64,000 nt of DNA, taken from positions 7,614,472 to 7,678,471 of the forward strand of contig OZ025213.1 of the NCBI GenBank assembly GCA_964019055.1, written 5' to 3'. The notes beneath the pieces are model-generated. The model did not search any database. It was not told the DNA's origin and worked only from the letters and a program-made list of their open reading frames with translations. The position numbers and the translations under genes are program-made. This DNA comes from Anthopleura xanthogrammica. Its lineage: Eukaryota > Cnidaria > Anthozoa > Actiniaria > Actiniidae. Shown in pieces: positions 36,410 to 49,101 of this stretch. Each line of letters starts with the position of its first letter. Position 1 is the stretch's first letter.

Positions 36410-37187
36410 ACGGTGTTAAACAATTGTATTAAAAGTGAAAATACTCGATTCCTTTTACTTTCCTGTAATTAGAATTCCTTTTCCTTTTCAGTATTACCTT
36501 TATATTGTGTACTCAGTAATTTTTTCCCATCTGTTATTTAACTATTTCACCGGCGCAGTTCAGCAATTAAAAAACAGCCGGCTTGTACGTTGACGTGATA
36601 CAACATTTGTTTAACATTCCACAGTTGATACAATATAAAACCAAGCTTTAGGACACTGCGTCCATATTCAACTATTTTTGTGTTTTATACTGATATAAAC
36701 GTAGACGAAACGAATATTGAAAGTTTTTATATCAATTGATAGTTTTTACCGCCATCACCGAATCAGCTTTATTCTGTGTCTTTTTACAATAAAAATTGTT
36801 TTCACTGACTTTTGAACAACTGAATTTTTTTAGTATTGATCAAATCAAAAATGGCTGTCCCTCCTCTAGAAGACTGACGTGTATTAGGATCTTGAAATTC
36901 AAATTTTATCAATACCTTAGAATTGATCATTTCTTGGTTGATGAAAGTCAGACCGGGCACGGCTATCTCATAGATTCAATTGGAATTTGGTTTCTCAGTT
37001 AAAGGAAAACCGTAGAAACCGGATAAAAACCCTCAGTTGTGAATCAAGAGAGTGAAGCGAGAGGATAGAGAACTATCTCCACGTCAAAATTAGTCGTTAA
37101 AAAGTCTAGAATCGAACATTCAAGGTCTTTGACTTTTAAAATTGGATCGAATATATATAATTGTCCTTGACACCTCCCCCTGTACAG
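36410..37187. other. Intron sequence before PAN exon
   Basis: AT-rich, no features recognised. It ends in the acceptor CTGTACAG before the PAN exon. Confidence 0.45.
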
Positions 37188-37667
37188 GTGATGGTGGTTG
37201 TAAGGTACTGGACATTCTTGACTGTGAGAAAAACAAAACCTTCACTCGTCACGTGATCAAATCTTTCAGAATCTTAGCACCCGGATTAGAGGATTGTCAG
37301 CACAAATGTTATCTGCAAGACAACTGTGTGTCGTACAACTTGGGTCTAGTGGAAGGGATGGTAACATCATGTGAACTGAATGACGCTGATCATTGGATGT
37401 GGCCGCAACACGTGGTACCAAAAGAGGGTTTTGAATACTGTCCTATCAAAGTGAGTACCAATAATATCTTTACTGTGACTGGATGAAATTTAGGTGAGAG
37501 TTAAAGTCGAGTTCAGGCGGCTCAAAGGCTTCTCGACCATGACTGTGTGGCCTGGTTCTGTGATATAATTAAGAGAGCTTATGTCAGGTCAGCGGTCTTT
37601 GTAAGACGTTTACATATTAAATAGTTGTTAGAATCACAATGGCGGCTTGATTACTCAAGATCTCACA

Positions 37668-37681
37668 TGGTGTCAGAACCC
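37668..37681 (+). promoter_or_regulatory. Putative tRNA primer-binding site of the Gypsy element
   Basis: TGGTGTCAGAACCC directly abuts the 5' LTR end and starts with TGG, as expected for pairing with a tRNA 3' CCA end. The tRNA species was not determined. Confidence 0.6.
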
Positions 37682-37738
37682 AAGACAAATCCACGCTAAA
37701 ACCTAGCCATCCGGAAACAATCCAAACAAATTCTGAAA

Positions 37739-38431
37739 ATGACAAACGTTAACTTTGAGTACCCCCAAATAGACTGGAACAGCGATGACTTATATCAAGA
37801 ATTTAGCCGATTTAAAAGTCATGTAGAATTCGTGTTTGCTGGACCACTCGCTAGTTCGAGTGACAAAGAAAAAGCTGGTTGGCTGGGCACCTGGATCGGC
37901 CCTCAAGGAAGAGAAATCTACAAAACCTTCGACTGGCAGGAAGGAGAGAAGGAAAACCCGAGCAAAGTACTTGAGAAGTTTGGAAACTACACTCGACCGC
38001 GAAAGAACAAGCGAATAGCACGGCACAAGCTAAGAATGAGGAAACAAACAGCGGAAGAGTCCTTTGATAATTTTGTCAAAGACCTGAGACTTATATTGAT
38101 GGACTGTGAGTACTTTGATGCGGACGACATAATGTTAGACACCATCATCGAAGGTGTATACGAAAGGAAGTTACAAGAAAAGCTGTTAGACAAAGGAGAA
38201 GAGCTAACGCTTGGGAAAGCGATAGCTATTGGACAACAGTTCGGACTGTCCAAACAACAAATGAAGCTTGTACGTGATGTACGAAGACCCGCAAGTCTCG
38301 GTGCTGAGATGGAAAAAACAGCACAAAAGAAACCACAGAGAACCGAAAAGAAAGAAAATCCGACCAATGAAGACACCAATCAGTGCAACAGGTGTGGTAA
38401 GAATTCACAGCATAGCTGTGTCCTGCCATAG
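37739..38431 (+). CDS. Gypsy Gag-like protein
   Basis: A 230-residue frame with no early stops. It has an alpha-helical capsid-like region (FVKDLRLILMDCEYFDADD, LDTIIEGVYERKLQEKLL) typical of retrotransposon Gag, then a basic K/E/T-rich linker and a first zinc-knuckle-like CNRCGKNSQHSC. It stops at TAG 38429-38431. The second knuckle (CSYCKKPNHWLAVC) is encoded in the -1 frame, open from about 38417, so gag and pol frames overlap by a few codons. No slippery heptamer is visible, so a mutation is as likely as programmed frameshifting. Confidence 0.85.
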   Translation: MTNVNFEYPQIDWNSDDLYQEFSRFKSHVEFVFAGPLASSSDKEKAGWLGTWIGPQGREIYKTFDWQEGEKENPSKVLEKFGNYTRPRKNKRIARHKLRMRKQTAEESFDNFVKDLRLILMDCEYFDADDIMLDTIIEGVYERKLQEKLLDKGEELTLGKAIAIGQQFGLSKQQMKLVRDVRRPASLGAEMEKTAQKKPQRTEKKENPTNEDTNQCNRCGKNSQHSCVLP

Positions 38432-41400
38432 GATCATCGTGCTCGTACTGCAAGAAGCCAAACCACTGGCTTGCCGTCTGTCAGCGTCGACTGAAGGTAC
38501 AATCCATAACAACCAGCTCCGACAGTGCACCAGAAGATGGGGCTGACATGTACTCGATAAAGATCACCTGTGATCCAGAGGAACCTTCTGAAATCCTAGA
38601 TATCAAGGCAGTAAAACTACTTAAGAGCCAGTCTAATGACAAGTGGACAGCCACGACTCAAGTGCTGAAGGCCAACCTAATATTCAGGATTGACACTGGG
38701 GCCCATTGCAATACCCTTACACTAGCAGACTACCAGAAAGTCAAGCACCAAGGTGAGCTCACCCAGTCTACAAAGGTACTTCGAACTTATTCAAACCATC
38801 AGATCAAATCCGTTGCTACGGTGACACTGCCAATAAAGTACAAGGATTGTACAATTGAAACAACCTTCCAAATAGTAGACCTAGTACAAGAAAACATACT
38901 ATCAGGAGACACTGCAGAGCAACTGGAACTAATAACCAGGATATCATCAAGCAGTGTACAAAGCAAGCAAGCAAACCACCTGAAGACCAGCAATGACACT
39001 GCACCTGGATTAGAGGATTACCCGGAAATTGCACAAACAACTGGAACCCTACCAGGAACTTATACCATCAAAATAGACTCCAACGCCAAAGGAGTTGTAC
39101 ACGCAGCCAGACGTCTACCAGCATCGCTAAAAGAAAGAACCATTGACAAGCTACGACAAATGGAAAGTGATGAAATAATTACAAAGGTTGAGCAACCAAC
39201 AGAGTGGGTCAGTTCTATGGTAGTATCTCTTCGGAATGACAAGATCCGTATCTGCATTGATCCCCGGGACTTGAACGAAGCAATAAAACGGGAACACTAT
39301 CCCATGAGGACAATAGAGGAAGTAGTAGCAGAAATTCCAGACGCCAAAGTGTTCTCCATTCTGGATGCAAAAAGTGGGTTCCACCAAATCAGATTAGATG
39401 AAGAATCATCACTTCTCACCACGTTCAACACCCCAATAGGACGGTATGGATGGCTTAGACTCCCATTTGGCTTGAAGTGCGCGCCTGAGATATTCCAGCA
39501 CATTATGGATCAAATGATAGAAGGAATACAAGGGGCATATGCAATTGTTGATGACATCCTAGTAGCCGGAAGTGACGTAGAACAACATGATGAAACACTG
39601 AAGCAGGTAATACAGAGAGCCACCAGCTACAATCTGAAGCTAAACATGGACAAGTGCAAGATCAGACAGCCCCAAGTTCCATATGTTGGACATATTCTAA
39701 CTCCAGAAGGACTCTGTCCAGATCCAGCGAAAGTAGAAGCAATCAAAGACATGCCTAGACCCCAAAACAAAGAAGATGTCAAGCGGTTCCGGGGGCTAGT
39801 GACATATCTGGGGAAGTTCATCAAAGACCTAAGTGAAATCAGCACTCCCCTACGAAGCGTACTCAAGAATGGAGTGATTTTCCAGTGGCAAGCCGCACAG
39901 GAAACAGCCTTTGCAGCTCTGAAACATCAATGTGCAGAGCCCCCTGTATCGAAATACTACGATGCTAGCAAGCCAGTGGAAATACACTGCGATGCCAGTC
40001 AAAGCGGTTTGGGAGCGGTGCTGATACAAGATGGGCAACCGGTAGCATACACTTCATGAGCAATGACAGACACAGAAAAGCGTTATGCTCAGATAGAAAA
40101 AGAAATGCTCTCGATAGTACATGCTTGCAAGAAGTTCCACTGTTACATCTTTGGCAAGGAGACCACAGTCTACAATGACCACAGACCGCTGGAGCAGATA
40201 TTCAAGAAACCACTCTTAGCAGCCCCGATGCATCTACAAAGAATGCTGCTAAATCTCCAGTGGTATGATCTGATTGTGCACTACAGACCTGGGAAAGAAA
40301 TGACTGCACCGGATGCCCTCTCGAGAGCCTATTTGGTAGAGCAGCAACCTGAGGATATTGAGCTAGAACAAGTGAGTGCCATTGACTTTGTGTCCATAAC
40401 CAAGGACAAATATGAGGAACTGCAGGATTGCAGTGAAAGAGAACTCAGTGAGCTACAAGATATTATTCACAAGGGATGGCCGGACACAAAAGGAAACCTA
40501 CCCCTAGCGGTCTGTCCCTTCTGGGACTCGAGAAGTGAACTAGCTGTTCTCGACGGTGTAGTCTACAAAGGAATGAGGTTAGTTATTCCTCCCAGCATGC
40601 AGCAATCAATGCTCAAGCTAATCCACAAGTCACATCTAGGAATAGTGAAGTGCAAACAGCGTGCTCGGGAAGTCCTGTACTGGCCGGGAATGAATGCAGA
40701 TATAGAGCAAACAGTCAAGAACTGTGGAAAGTGTGCTGACTTTCAGAAGAGCCTACCACCAGAGCCGCTAGCAAGTAAAGCTCCGCCAGACCTACCCTTC
40801 TCAGAAGTTGGTACGGATCTGTTCGAGTATGATCACAGGACATACTTGTTATCAGTGGATTACTACTCAAAATACATAGAAGTAGACTTACTAAAGAACA
40901 TGACAAGCAGTTCAGTGATTGAAGCACTCAAATCCCAGTTCAGCAGACATGGAATTCCCACCATTGTAAGAAGCGACTGTGGCAGCCAATACATGTCAGC
41001 AGAGTTCTCCAGGTTTTGCAAGGAGTATGGAATAATTCACATGCCTTCAAGTCCCCACTTCCAAAGTTCCAACGGCGAAGCGGAAAGAGCTGTACAGACA
41101 GTAAAGCAACTATGGAAGAAAGCAACTGACAAGCACTCGGCTTTACTGGATTACCGGACAACCCCCCTGGACGGACTCAACTTATCACCCGCTCAGCTAC
41201 TGATGGGAAGGCGACCACGAAATGTTCTTCCAACAACATCAGCCATACTCAGACCAACCCCATACAGCTCACAAGAAGTGAGACGCTATCTCACCATGGA
41301 AAAGGCCAAGCAGAAGTACTATCATGACAAATCATCAGCCAGAGAACTGACACCACTGCAGGCAGGAGAACAAGTCAGAATAGCTCCATACCCAGGGACC

Positions 41401-41811
41401 AAGAAGTGGACTCCAGCAGTAGTTGTCAAACATCACAACATGCCCAGGTCATATGTTGTAGAAGCAGGAGGACGAAAGTATCGTCGCAATCGGCGACACC
41501 TAAGGAAAGCAACTGACAGTGCCAACAAGGACGCTCGATGGTCTTTCAGGAAGGCTGATGAAGGAGAACAGGATGAAGAGGAGAGTACATCTGAAGAGCA
41601 TGAGGAGGAACCAAAGTCATCTACTGGAGGGCAAGCACAGATACCACTGTCACCATCCCCAAGTAGCGAACCATACCTCCGAAACAGTGAACAGCGCAGC
41701 TCAAGCAGCGTACAACGTGATCCCCCCTCAGAGAAGAGTGGCACAGAAATGGGCCCATATGTCAACCGCAGTGGAAGAGCTGTTAGAGCTCCAAACAGAC
41801 TAGACTTATAA
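38417..41811 (+). pseudogene. Gypsy Pol polyprotein, interrupted by one TGA
   Basis: Domains in order: zinc knuckle; aspartic protease (DTG at 38692-38700); reverse transcriptase (FSILDAKSGFHQI, catalytic VDD at 39547-39555); RNase H (HCDASQSGLG near 39985); integrase with an HHCC zinc region (HKSHLG to NCGKCADF) and DDE core (D in GTDLF near 40812, D in RSDCGSQY near 40975, E in NGEAERA near 41077); acidic C-terminus, stop at 41809-41811. An in-frame TGA at 40057-40059 splits RNase H, and both sides continue in the same frame, so it is a point nonsense change. This enzyme set copies RNA to DNA and inserts it. With the stop it would be cut before the integrase. Confidence 0.92.
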
Positions 41812-41987
41812 GCAGATACATTTGTTGTTATTTGTTGTTATTCCCCTTTAGAACATTTTATACTGACATTTTATAGCTCCACTTAAACTTCATATGGAAA
41901 GGGAAAGGTCAGCGGTCTTTGTAAGACGTTTGCATATTGAACAGCTGTTAGAATCACAATGGCGGCTTGATTACTCAAGATCTCACA

Positions 41988-42843
41988 GGTTCCCATGGCT
42001 ATCTCCATGAAAGAGAGTGATCACGCGCCGACAGCACTTTCATTAGATTTCCCCTCCACTCCCGAGGGCCTGCTACGCAAGCTACACTTTCATCTGTACC
42101 TTAAACCCAATTTTTTTCTAGTCGATGATTGTGTCGGGTACTATAGGTGTGCGCTGTGTTCTAGGTAGAAAGAGTGTGGTCCGGGACCAGACCTCACATC
42201 GTTACATAACCCCAAATGATTTTTTGAGCCGACTGATTGGTTTTGATTGACGGCAGCGAATAACCCATTTCACAACAATCCGTTGAAATTTCCGAGTTCT
42301 AGGATATTGAGAATCGCCGTAAAACATGTGGCCGGTTTGCGATTGGAAATGTTAGACTTAAACCGATTGTAATAAAAAAGTCTTCTTTTATTGATGGGAA
42401 CATTTTTTTAAAAGAATTAACCGAATTAAAATTCTTCTTGAAAACTGTAAAACTTTCAAAGTATATTTAAGAAAGTCTGGTAAATCATTGACGCATATCA
42501 AAAACAATAGCGGTCCTAATATGGAGCCTTGAGTTTTCCGTTGGAATTCCGTTTGGTGTTTCACTGCAACCAGTCACAAATATAAAAGATACCCGTTTAG
42601 GAGCATTTTAACAGTTACTTCCTTATCTCAGTGGCGTCTTTTTTCTCCTTAGAACCCTTGCTCTTCCAGTCCTTGTTCATCCAACAAGTTATGTATTTCT
42701 GACTTTTTATTGCACAACTTTACCTGTGTTGGTGAGTTCTCTTTTTAAGAGATAAGAGGCTTCAAAGGCGGGTAGAATATAACCGTTTTAGTTAACAATC
42801 TAAAATATGTCATCCGATTGCGAAATTATTTTCTCGTTTCTAG
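41988..42843. other. Intron sequence between Gypsy and TSP1 exon
   Basis: No exon was recognised, although phase requires one between the PAN and TSP1 exons. It ends in the acceptor TTCTCGTTTCTAG. Confidence 0.4.
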
Positions 42844-43394
42844 ATGGCGTTTGGACACAGTGGATGTCATAGACTGTCTGTCATCTCCCAGATTGTCCCA
42901 GGACTCGTACACGATATTGTGCCAACCCTGCAACACCTCAGAACATCGGTACCAACTGCATCGGGCCAGAAATGGAGAACAAGGAATGTCAAATACAGTC
43001 AATAGTCAATACAGTCAATACAACGGGTAAGAAACTATCTCTTCCAAAATTCGAAATCCTAAGAAAATTCTTCGAAATTTTATTTCATATTTTATGTGAA
43101 TAGGATGTGAAAATCCGCTGGGTATGGAAGATCAAACCATCCCTGACGTCCAGATCACTGCCTCATCTAATTCAGGTAAAGCAATTCATGTCCCACAGGG
43201 AGCCCGACTGAATAATAAGAATGCGTGGTCTGCAGGTGGGCGAGTACATACAGGTTGACCTTGGTAGAGTCAAGATTGTTACTAAAATCGCCACACAAGG
43301 AAGACCCGTATATCGGCAATGGATGACCGAGTAGAGTGTGTCCTACAGCAACGACACAACCGACTGGACAAACTACCTAGGAGACTGTGTTAAG

Positions 43395-43781
43395 GTTAGA
43401 AATGTTTTAGGGATTTTGATTGTATCCTTTTTTTGTGTGGATTATGCATGAATTTCAAAATCTACGCTATTTCGAAAATTACGTTTCCAATCTTTATGCA
43501 GAAACCAAACTTCATAAATTTAAGAAATATGAAACATTTTTCAGTTTGGGTCTAAAAAGGCGGGATTGTGAGAGAAGACTAGGAAGGCGAACTTAATCAG
43601 GACACGAAAGTATTTGGTTTCAGCTTCCAGAGTCAAAATTGAGAAATTCAGAGTACATGCGCGGAAAAATATTTAATAAGTATTTTAGATACTCTTATCT
43701 AAAATGATATTTTGACCAAATAACAGCACAAGTTAGAACTCAGCCTTTTTATAACATAAGTTTTATTATCTTTGGATTTAG
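43395..43781. other. Intron within the F5/8C domain
   Basis: AT-rich spacer between the two F5/8C exons. Nothing else was seen. Confidence 0.5.
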
Positions 43782-43889
43782 AAATTTCCTGGAAACTCTG
43801 ATAGAGACACAGTAAGCTCGAGATACCTATCATTGCTCGATACATTCGTATTATTGTATAGAAGTGGAGAAGCTGGCCTTCTATGAGAA

Positions 43890-44072
43890 TGGAGCTGTAT
43901 GGCTGTACCCTACCATGAAGCACAAACAAACACCAAGAAATGCCTTGTTTTCCAGCTACAATTAGAACCTTGTCTTCACCAATCACCTGATGTCAGCCAT
44001 CATTTGTGGAGCTGTATGGCTGTACCCCATCATGAAGCACAAACAAACACCAAGAAATGCCTTGTTTTCCCC
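43890..44072 (+). repeat. 117-bp tandem duplication of the gene's 3' end
   Basis: The block starting TGGAGCTGTATGGCTGTACC at 43890 recurs at 44007 with few changes, duplicating the last codons (ELYGC) and following sequence of the F5/8C exon. 44073-44239 is unique spacer before the satellite. Confidence 0.88.
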
Positions 44073-44239
44073 AAAAAGAATATGAAATGAACACTATGGA
44101 AATACAGTTTCCCGGATTCTCGTTATATAGAATAGAGCTGAATATTTTTCTTGCATCTCTCACTCATTGTGAAACTGGCCTATCTCGGAACTGTTGGTCA
44201 ATTTGCCAACATTTCCCTATTACCAGAGAAAAAAGATCG

Positions 44240-45955
44240 CCCAAAATGTGCGTTTAGCAGTGAAAACGTCGTGATCTGAGCAAAAGAAAATTGACAGCCA
44301 AATTCAAATTTTCTCAGCAAAAAACACCTTTTTTGACCAAAAAGCACCTTTTCTCACGCCGTCACGCCGTCACGCCGTCAGCGAAAAACCTGGTTTTGAG
44401 AGCCAAAATGGCCATTTTTCAATTTTTGGGGGCAAAAAGCTTTTTTTTCCCAGCAAAACAGTGTTTTGGACACCTAAAATGTGCTTTTCTCGTCCAAAAC
44501 TTGCGTTTAGCAGTGAAAACGTCGTGTTTTGAGCAAAAGAAAATTCTCAGCAAATTTCAAATTTTCTCAGCAAAAAACACCTTTTTCGACCAAAAAGCAC
44601 CTTTACTCAGCCAAAACCGCATTTTTTTTCACCAAAAAGTCGTGTTTTTATCTCAAGAGGTATTTTCATGAGCAAAAAGTGGGGGTTTCAGCAAACAGGT
44701 CACGCCGTCAGCGAAAAACCTGGTTTTGAGAGCCAAAATGGCCATTTTTCAGTTTTTTGGGCTAAAAAGCTTTTTTTCCCCAGCAAAACAGTGTTTTGGA
44801 CACCTAAAATGTGCTTTTCTCGTCCAAAACTTGCGTTTAGCAGTGAAAACGTCGTGTTTTGAGCAAAAGAAAATTTTCAGCAAAGTTCAAATTCTCTCAG
44901 CAAAAAACCCCTTTTTTGACCAAAAAGCACCTTTACTCAGCCAAAACCGCATTTTTTTTCGCCAAAAAGTCGTGTTTTTATCTCAAGAGGTATTTTCATG
45001 AGCAAAAAGTGGGGGTTTCAGCAAACAGGTCACGCCGTCAGCGAAAAACCTGGTTTTGAGAGCCAAAATGGCCATTTTTCAGTTTTTTGGGCTAAAAAGC
45101 TTTTTTTCCCAGCAAAACAGTGTTTTGGACACCTAAAATGTGCTTTTCTCGTCCAAAACTTGCGTTTAGCAGTGAAAACGTCGTGTTTTGAGCAAAAGAA
45201 AATTCTCAGCAAATTTCAAATTTTCTCAGCAAAAAACCCCTTTTTTGACCAAAAAGCACCTTTACTCAGCCAAAACCGCATTTTTTTTCGCCAAAAAGTC
45301 GTGTTGTTATCTCAAGAGGTATTTTCATGAGCAAAAAGTGGGGGTTTCAGCAAACAGGTCACGCCGTCAGCGAAAAACCTGGTTTTTAGAGCCAAAATGG
45401 CCATTTTTCAGTTTTTTGGGCTAAAAAGCTTTTTTTCCCAGCACAAAAGTGTTTTGGACACTTAAAATGTGCTTTTCTCGTCCAAAACTTGCGTTTAGCA
45501 GTGAAAACGTCGTGTTTTGAGCAAAAGTAAATTCTCAGTAAATTTCAAATTTTCTCAGCAAAAAACACCCTTTTTGACCAAAAAGCACCTTTACTCAGCC
45601 AAAAGCCCATTTTTTTTCGCCAAAAAGTCGTGTTTTTATCTCAAGAGGTATTTTCATGAGCAAAAAGTGGGGGTTTCAGCAAACAGGTCACGCCGTCAGC
45701 GAAAAACCTGGTTTTGAGAGCCAAAATGGCCATTTTTCAGTTTTTTGGGCTAAAAAGCTTTTTTCCCCAGCAAAACAGTGTTTTGGACACCTAAAATGTG
45801 CTTTTCTCGTCCAAAAGTTGCGTTTAGCAGTGAAAACGTCGTGTTTTGAGCAAAAGAAAATTCTCAGCAAATTTCAAATTTTCTCAGCAAAAAACCCCTT
45901 TTTTGACCAAAAAGCACCTTTACTCAGCCAAAACCCCATTTTTTTCGCCAAAAAG
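44240..45955. repeat. 329-bp satellite, left block (~5 units)
   Basis: Units of about 329-330 bp with landmarks TCACGCCGTCAGCG, GGTATTTTCATGAGC and CTTGCGTTTAGCAG. The first unit is diverged and carries a triplicated CACGCCGT at about 44357-44381. The block ends abruptly at CCAAAAAG where the LINE inserted. Open frames through the units are by-products of the repeat. Confidence 0.97.
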
Positions 45956-46155
45956 TTTTTTTTTTTTTTTTTTTTTTTTAATTATTTCCTTTATTCTAAA
46001 TAAGACAGCTACAATACTACTAGTACTACTACTATTACATTACAATACAATATAATACAGTACAATACTACTTCTACTTTTACAAAGATATTACAGTTTT
46101 TTCCTGTTATTATCATTAATTACATTGTCTGAACAAAAAAGCAACATATTTAAAC

Positions 46156-49101
46156 TTATATTATTTGTTTTATAGCTTTGAATTTTGTCAGGTGGAACTG
46201 CTTATTATTATTTTTTACAGCAATACAATATTCAATCCTTTCATAGTATTTAAGGTATGCTTTAAAACCATTAATTTCCAACTGACTTCCATTAAGCTTT
46301 GCTCTATAGATATATGATTTAAATAAAAGTAACAAAAAATTGATAAATATAGAAGATTTTGTTAATGGACATGGCCCTACAATTAATAATAATAAACTTA
46401 ATACTGGCAAAGCGATACCATACTCTTTAAGCCATATTGAGATTTCAGAGTATAATTTCGCAGATACTTCACAATTTATAAATAAATGTTCGATTGTTTC
46501 AAGGTGCTTATTGCAAAGAGAACATAATTCAGAGTCTTTGAGCTTAAACTTATATAAGTCCTTATTTGGATACAAACAATTCATTAGTAATCTATATTGA
46601 AACCATCTAAGTTTTGTATCTATCGTTGTTGAGTAAACAAGTAAGTAGGCCTCGCTCCAATTGATTTCACTATTATTTAATATTTTTTGCCACCTATGTT
46701 GAGCAGTTGGTTGCTCAAATTTTTTGGTTACAAGTTTTTGGTATATTTGATTTGTTTTAACTTTATTCAAATCAAACATATTTCCATCAATTTGTATCCT
46801 AATGGTGCTTATATCTTCAATTTCACATTGAAAACCCACATTAAGCTTTAATGTTTTAACCCACGGTGCTGGTAAAGCCCTGATAATCCCCATCCAAGTT
46901 AACCAGTCCCTGTTAGAACAACCTCTCTCTACTGCAGCTTTCCAACTAAAGCCAGTGTTAAAATTCCAAAGATCGTTTATACATCGCACATTAAAACTCA
47001 ACAAACGTTCCATACATTTTACGTTACAGGTGAACTTAATGAAAACATTATTCCACAAAGATTGTTTCAAAATACTTTTTAAATCATCACTTTTTACTCC
47101 TAAATAGCTAAGTTCCGACCAAACCCCAAGAGCTTTGGCATAGAACTTTGACATGTCCTCTGGTATTTTGCCACTATCAAAGTTCTCGCGAACACATTCA
47201 ATTCCTCCTATGATGTTTAACTTCTTTAAAGGTAAGCTTTTCCAATAACTATTTGTTTTATCCGCTAGCCTTGACACCCATCTGACCATGCTTGCCTTAA
47301 TCATACTACCGAAGTCAAGGAGTTTAAGTCCTCCGTCATTATATTTGCCAATCAAAGTATTATATTTAATTTTTGGTTTTCTACCATTCCATATGAAGTT
47401 TACAGCTTCGTCTTTAACACGTTTGAAGAAGTTTTCATTAGCTCCTAACTTTGTGCATACATATAAAAGCTTAGAGAGGCCTAGTGCTTTTACTACTTGA
47501 ATTCTACCTATGGGCGTGAGAAGTCTACTTTTCCAAATTGTGAGGGTCGTTTTGAAATTTTGAAAAATTCTTTCGTAATTATTAGTAATATGATAATTCC
47601 TATTGTGAGAGAAATATATACCTAGAATTTTTATCCCTGATTCATGAAAGTCAATCCATTTTAAATTATGATGTGACGTATCAAGTAAGCTATTCGTGAT
47701 GTTGGGGCCTAGCCACCGTATCTCAGATTTTTCACGGTTTATTTGAAGACCAGAAAACTGTTTAAATTGTTTTAATACCTCTAGTGTTTTTGATAACGAG
47801 TTGATATCTTTTAGAAAAAAGGTAGTGTCATCTGCAAAGAGAAGAATTTTTGTCATACATTCATCCCCAAAGTCAATTCCTTGTATGCTATTGTTATTTC
47901 TTATCATTAACGCCATGCATTCAATCATTATAATAAACAAATATGGAGAGATAGGATCCCCTTGTTTGGTCCCCCTTCTTACCTCAAAAAAGTCTGTAGC
48001 CGTACCATTATTTAATACACAGCTTTTTGTATTATTTAGTAACAGACGAATCCACTTAATAAATTCGTCATTAAAGCCAAAGTGTTTGAGCGTAGCCCAA
48101 ATGAAATTATGATTTATACTATCAAAAGCTTTTTCGAAATCAGCCGCAAATAGCAATATCGATTCTTGCTCTGTTATTGTATATTCCATCAGATCTTCAA
48201 TAAATCTGATGGGCTCGTCAACGGTCCGACCTTTGACGTATGCTGCTTGATTAGGGTGAATGATGGAAGGTATTATTGTAACCAGTCTATTAGAGAGGGC
48301 CTTACTGCAAATCTTAACATCAACATTGATCAAGCTAATTGGTCGCCAATTTTTTAAATACCTAGAGTCTTTCCCTGATTTCTCTATTAAAGTAATAATA
48401 GCTTGGCATTGTGTTGTTGAAAGAGAACCCTTTTCGTAACCGTCATTAAAGCTATCAACCATCAACTGTCCGATATTTTCCCAAAATGTACAATAAAACT
48501 CTTTGGTTAGTCCATCATTACCAGGGCTTTTCGAGTTGCCCATCTTTTGTAGGGATCCAAAACACTCCTGAACAGTTAAGTATCCGTTACATCGTTCTGA
48601 TTCCTCAGACGTCAATTTCGGTGTATTTACGTGATTGGACAAGAAGTCTGAACATTCTTGTTCGGACACATTACTTTTTGACGAGTATAAGTCACTATAA
48701 TATTTCGTTATCTCTTCTAAAATACTTCTAGAATCTGTTATTTCAGAGTTTTTACTTATTACTTTCTTTACGCACGTCTTAGCTTTATTCCTTGTTTCCA
48801 GAGATAGAAAATATTTGGTGCTTTTTTCACCTTCCTCATACCACTTACACTTGGATCTTAAAATTATACCTTCAGTTACATAGTTGCTGTACTCGTTTAA
48901 TTCTCCTTTCAGCACGTCATGCTTTTCTAACAATCTTGGGTCATGAACCCAATCTATTTTCTTTTCTATTTCTGCGATATCTTTTTCTAACTTAGAGTAT
49001 TTAGATCGAAACTCCTTAGCTCGAATCTTCGAATATTTTATTGTGAACTTTCGTATCTCATACTTCATTATCTCCCATATGCTCTGACGATTAGAAATCA
49101 T
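46156..49101 (-). pseudogene. LINE ORF2, reverse transcriptase part
   Basis: 981 residues in one frame. A helical linker is followed by RT motifs: NWRPISLINVD near 251, DFEKAFDS at 321-328, RGTKQGDP at 375-382 and catalytic FADD at 422-425. A C-terminal cysteine/histidine cluster (CSLCNKHLETIEHLF, then C) matches the L1/Tx1 type. It performs target-primed reverse transcription. It is separated from the endonuclease frame by a one-frame shift at 49091-49101 in an A-rich run (TTTTTTT on plus), so the two halves overlap by 11 bases. Otherwise intact. Confidence 0.93.

Larger units (their letters stand above)
37589..41987 (+). mobile_element. Ty3/Gypsy LTR retrotransposon with 79-bp LTRs (inactive)
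   Basis: Direct repeats 37589-37667 and 41909-41987 (starting TCAGCGGTCTTTGTAAGACG, ending GATCTCACA) differ at 4 of 79 positions. A primer-binding-like TGGTGTCAGAACCC follows the 5' LTR directly, and a purine tract GGAAAGGGAAAGG precedes the 3' LTR. CAGG flanks both sides if the LTR ends at CTCA. Gag, protease, RT, RNase H and integrase are in the usual Gypsy order. Very short LTRs are known in the Mag lineage, so a Mag-like element is suggested. A gag/pol frame break and an in-frame TGA make it inactive. It sits in an intron of the PAN/TSP1/F5-8C gene in the same orientation. Confidence 0.92.
27280..43918 (+). pseudogene. Secreted PAN - TSP1 - F5/8C (discoidin) gene, disrupted
   Basis: Exons visible: 27280-27355 (signal peptide, core TLLTILLTVVSV, donor GTAAGT); 37188-37450 (PAN/apple, with EDCQHKC, CVSYN, SCELND); 42844-43026 (TSP1, DGVWTQW then CPRTRTRYC and NCIGPEMENKEC); 43104-43394 and 43782-43918 (two parts of an F5/8C domain, with GEYIQVDLG and PIIARYIRI, MRMELYGC, TGA). 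The signal and PAN exons join in phase. From TSP1 on the reading is broken: TAG at 42870-42872, a frameshift near 43235-43245, TAG at 43332-43334, a frameshift near 43815, and TAG at 43859-43861. The PAN exon ends in phase 0 while TSP1 starts in phase 1, so an exon is also missing. The family is extracellular and adhesive. The front half could still be expressed. Introns are swollen by a Harbinger element, a Gypsy element and satellite. Confidence 0.82.

Noticed and set aside
37790..41803. Minus-strand and alternative-frame ORFs across the Gypsy element
   Set aside because: They are shadows of gag and pol with no protein motifs.
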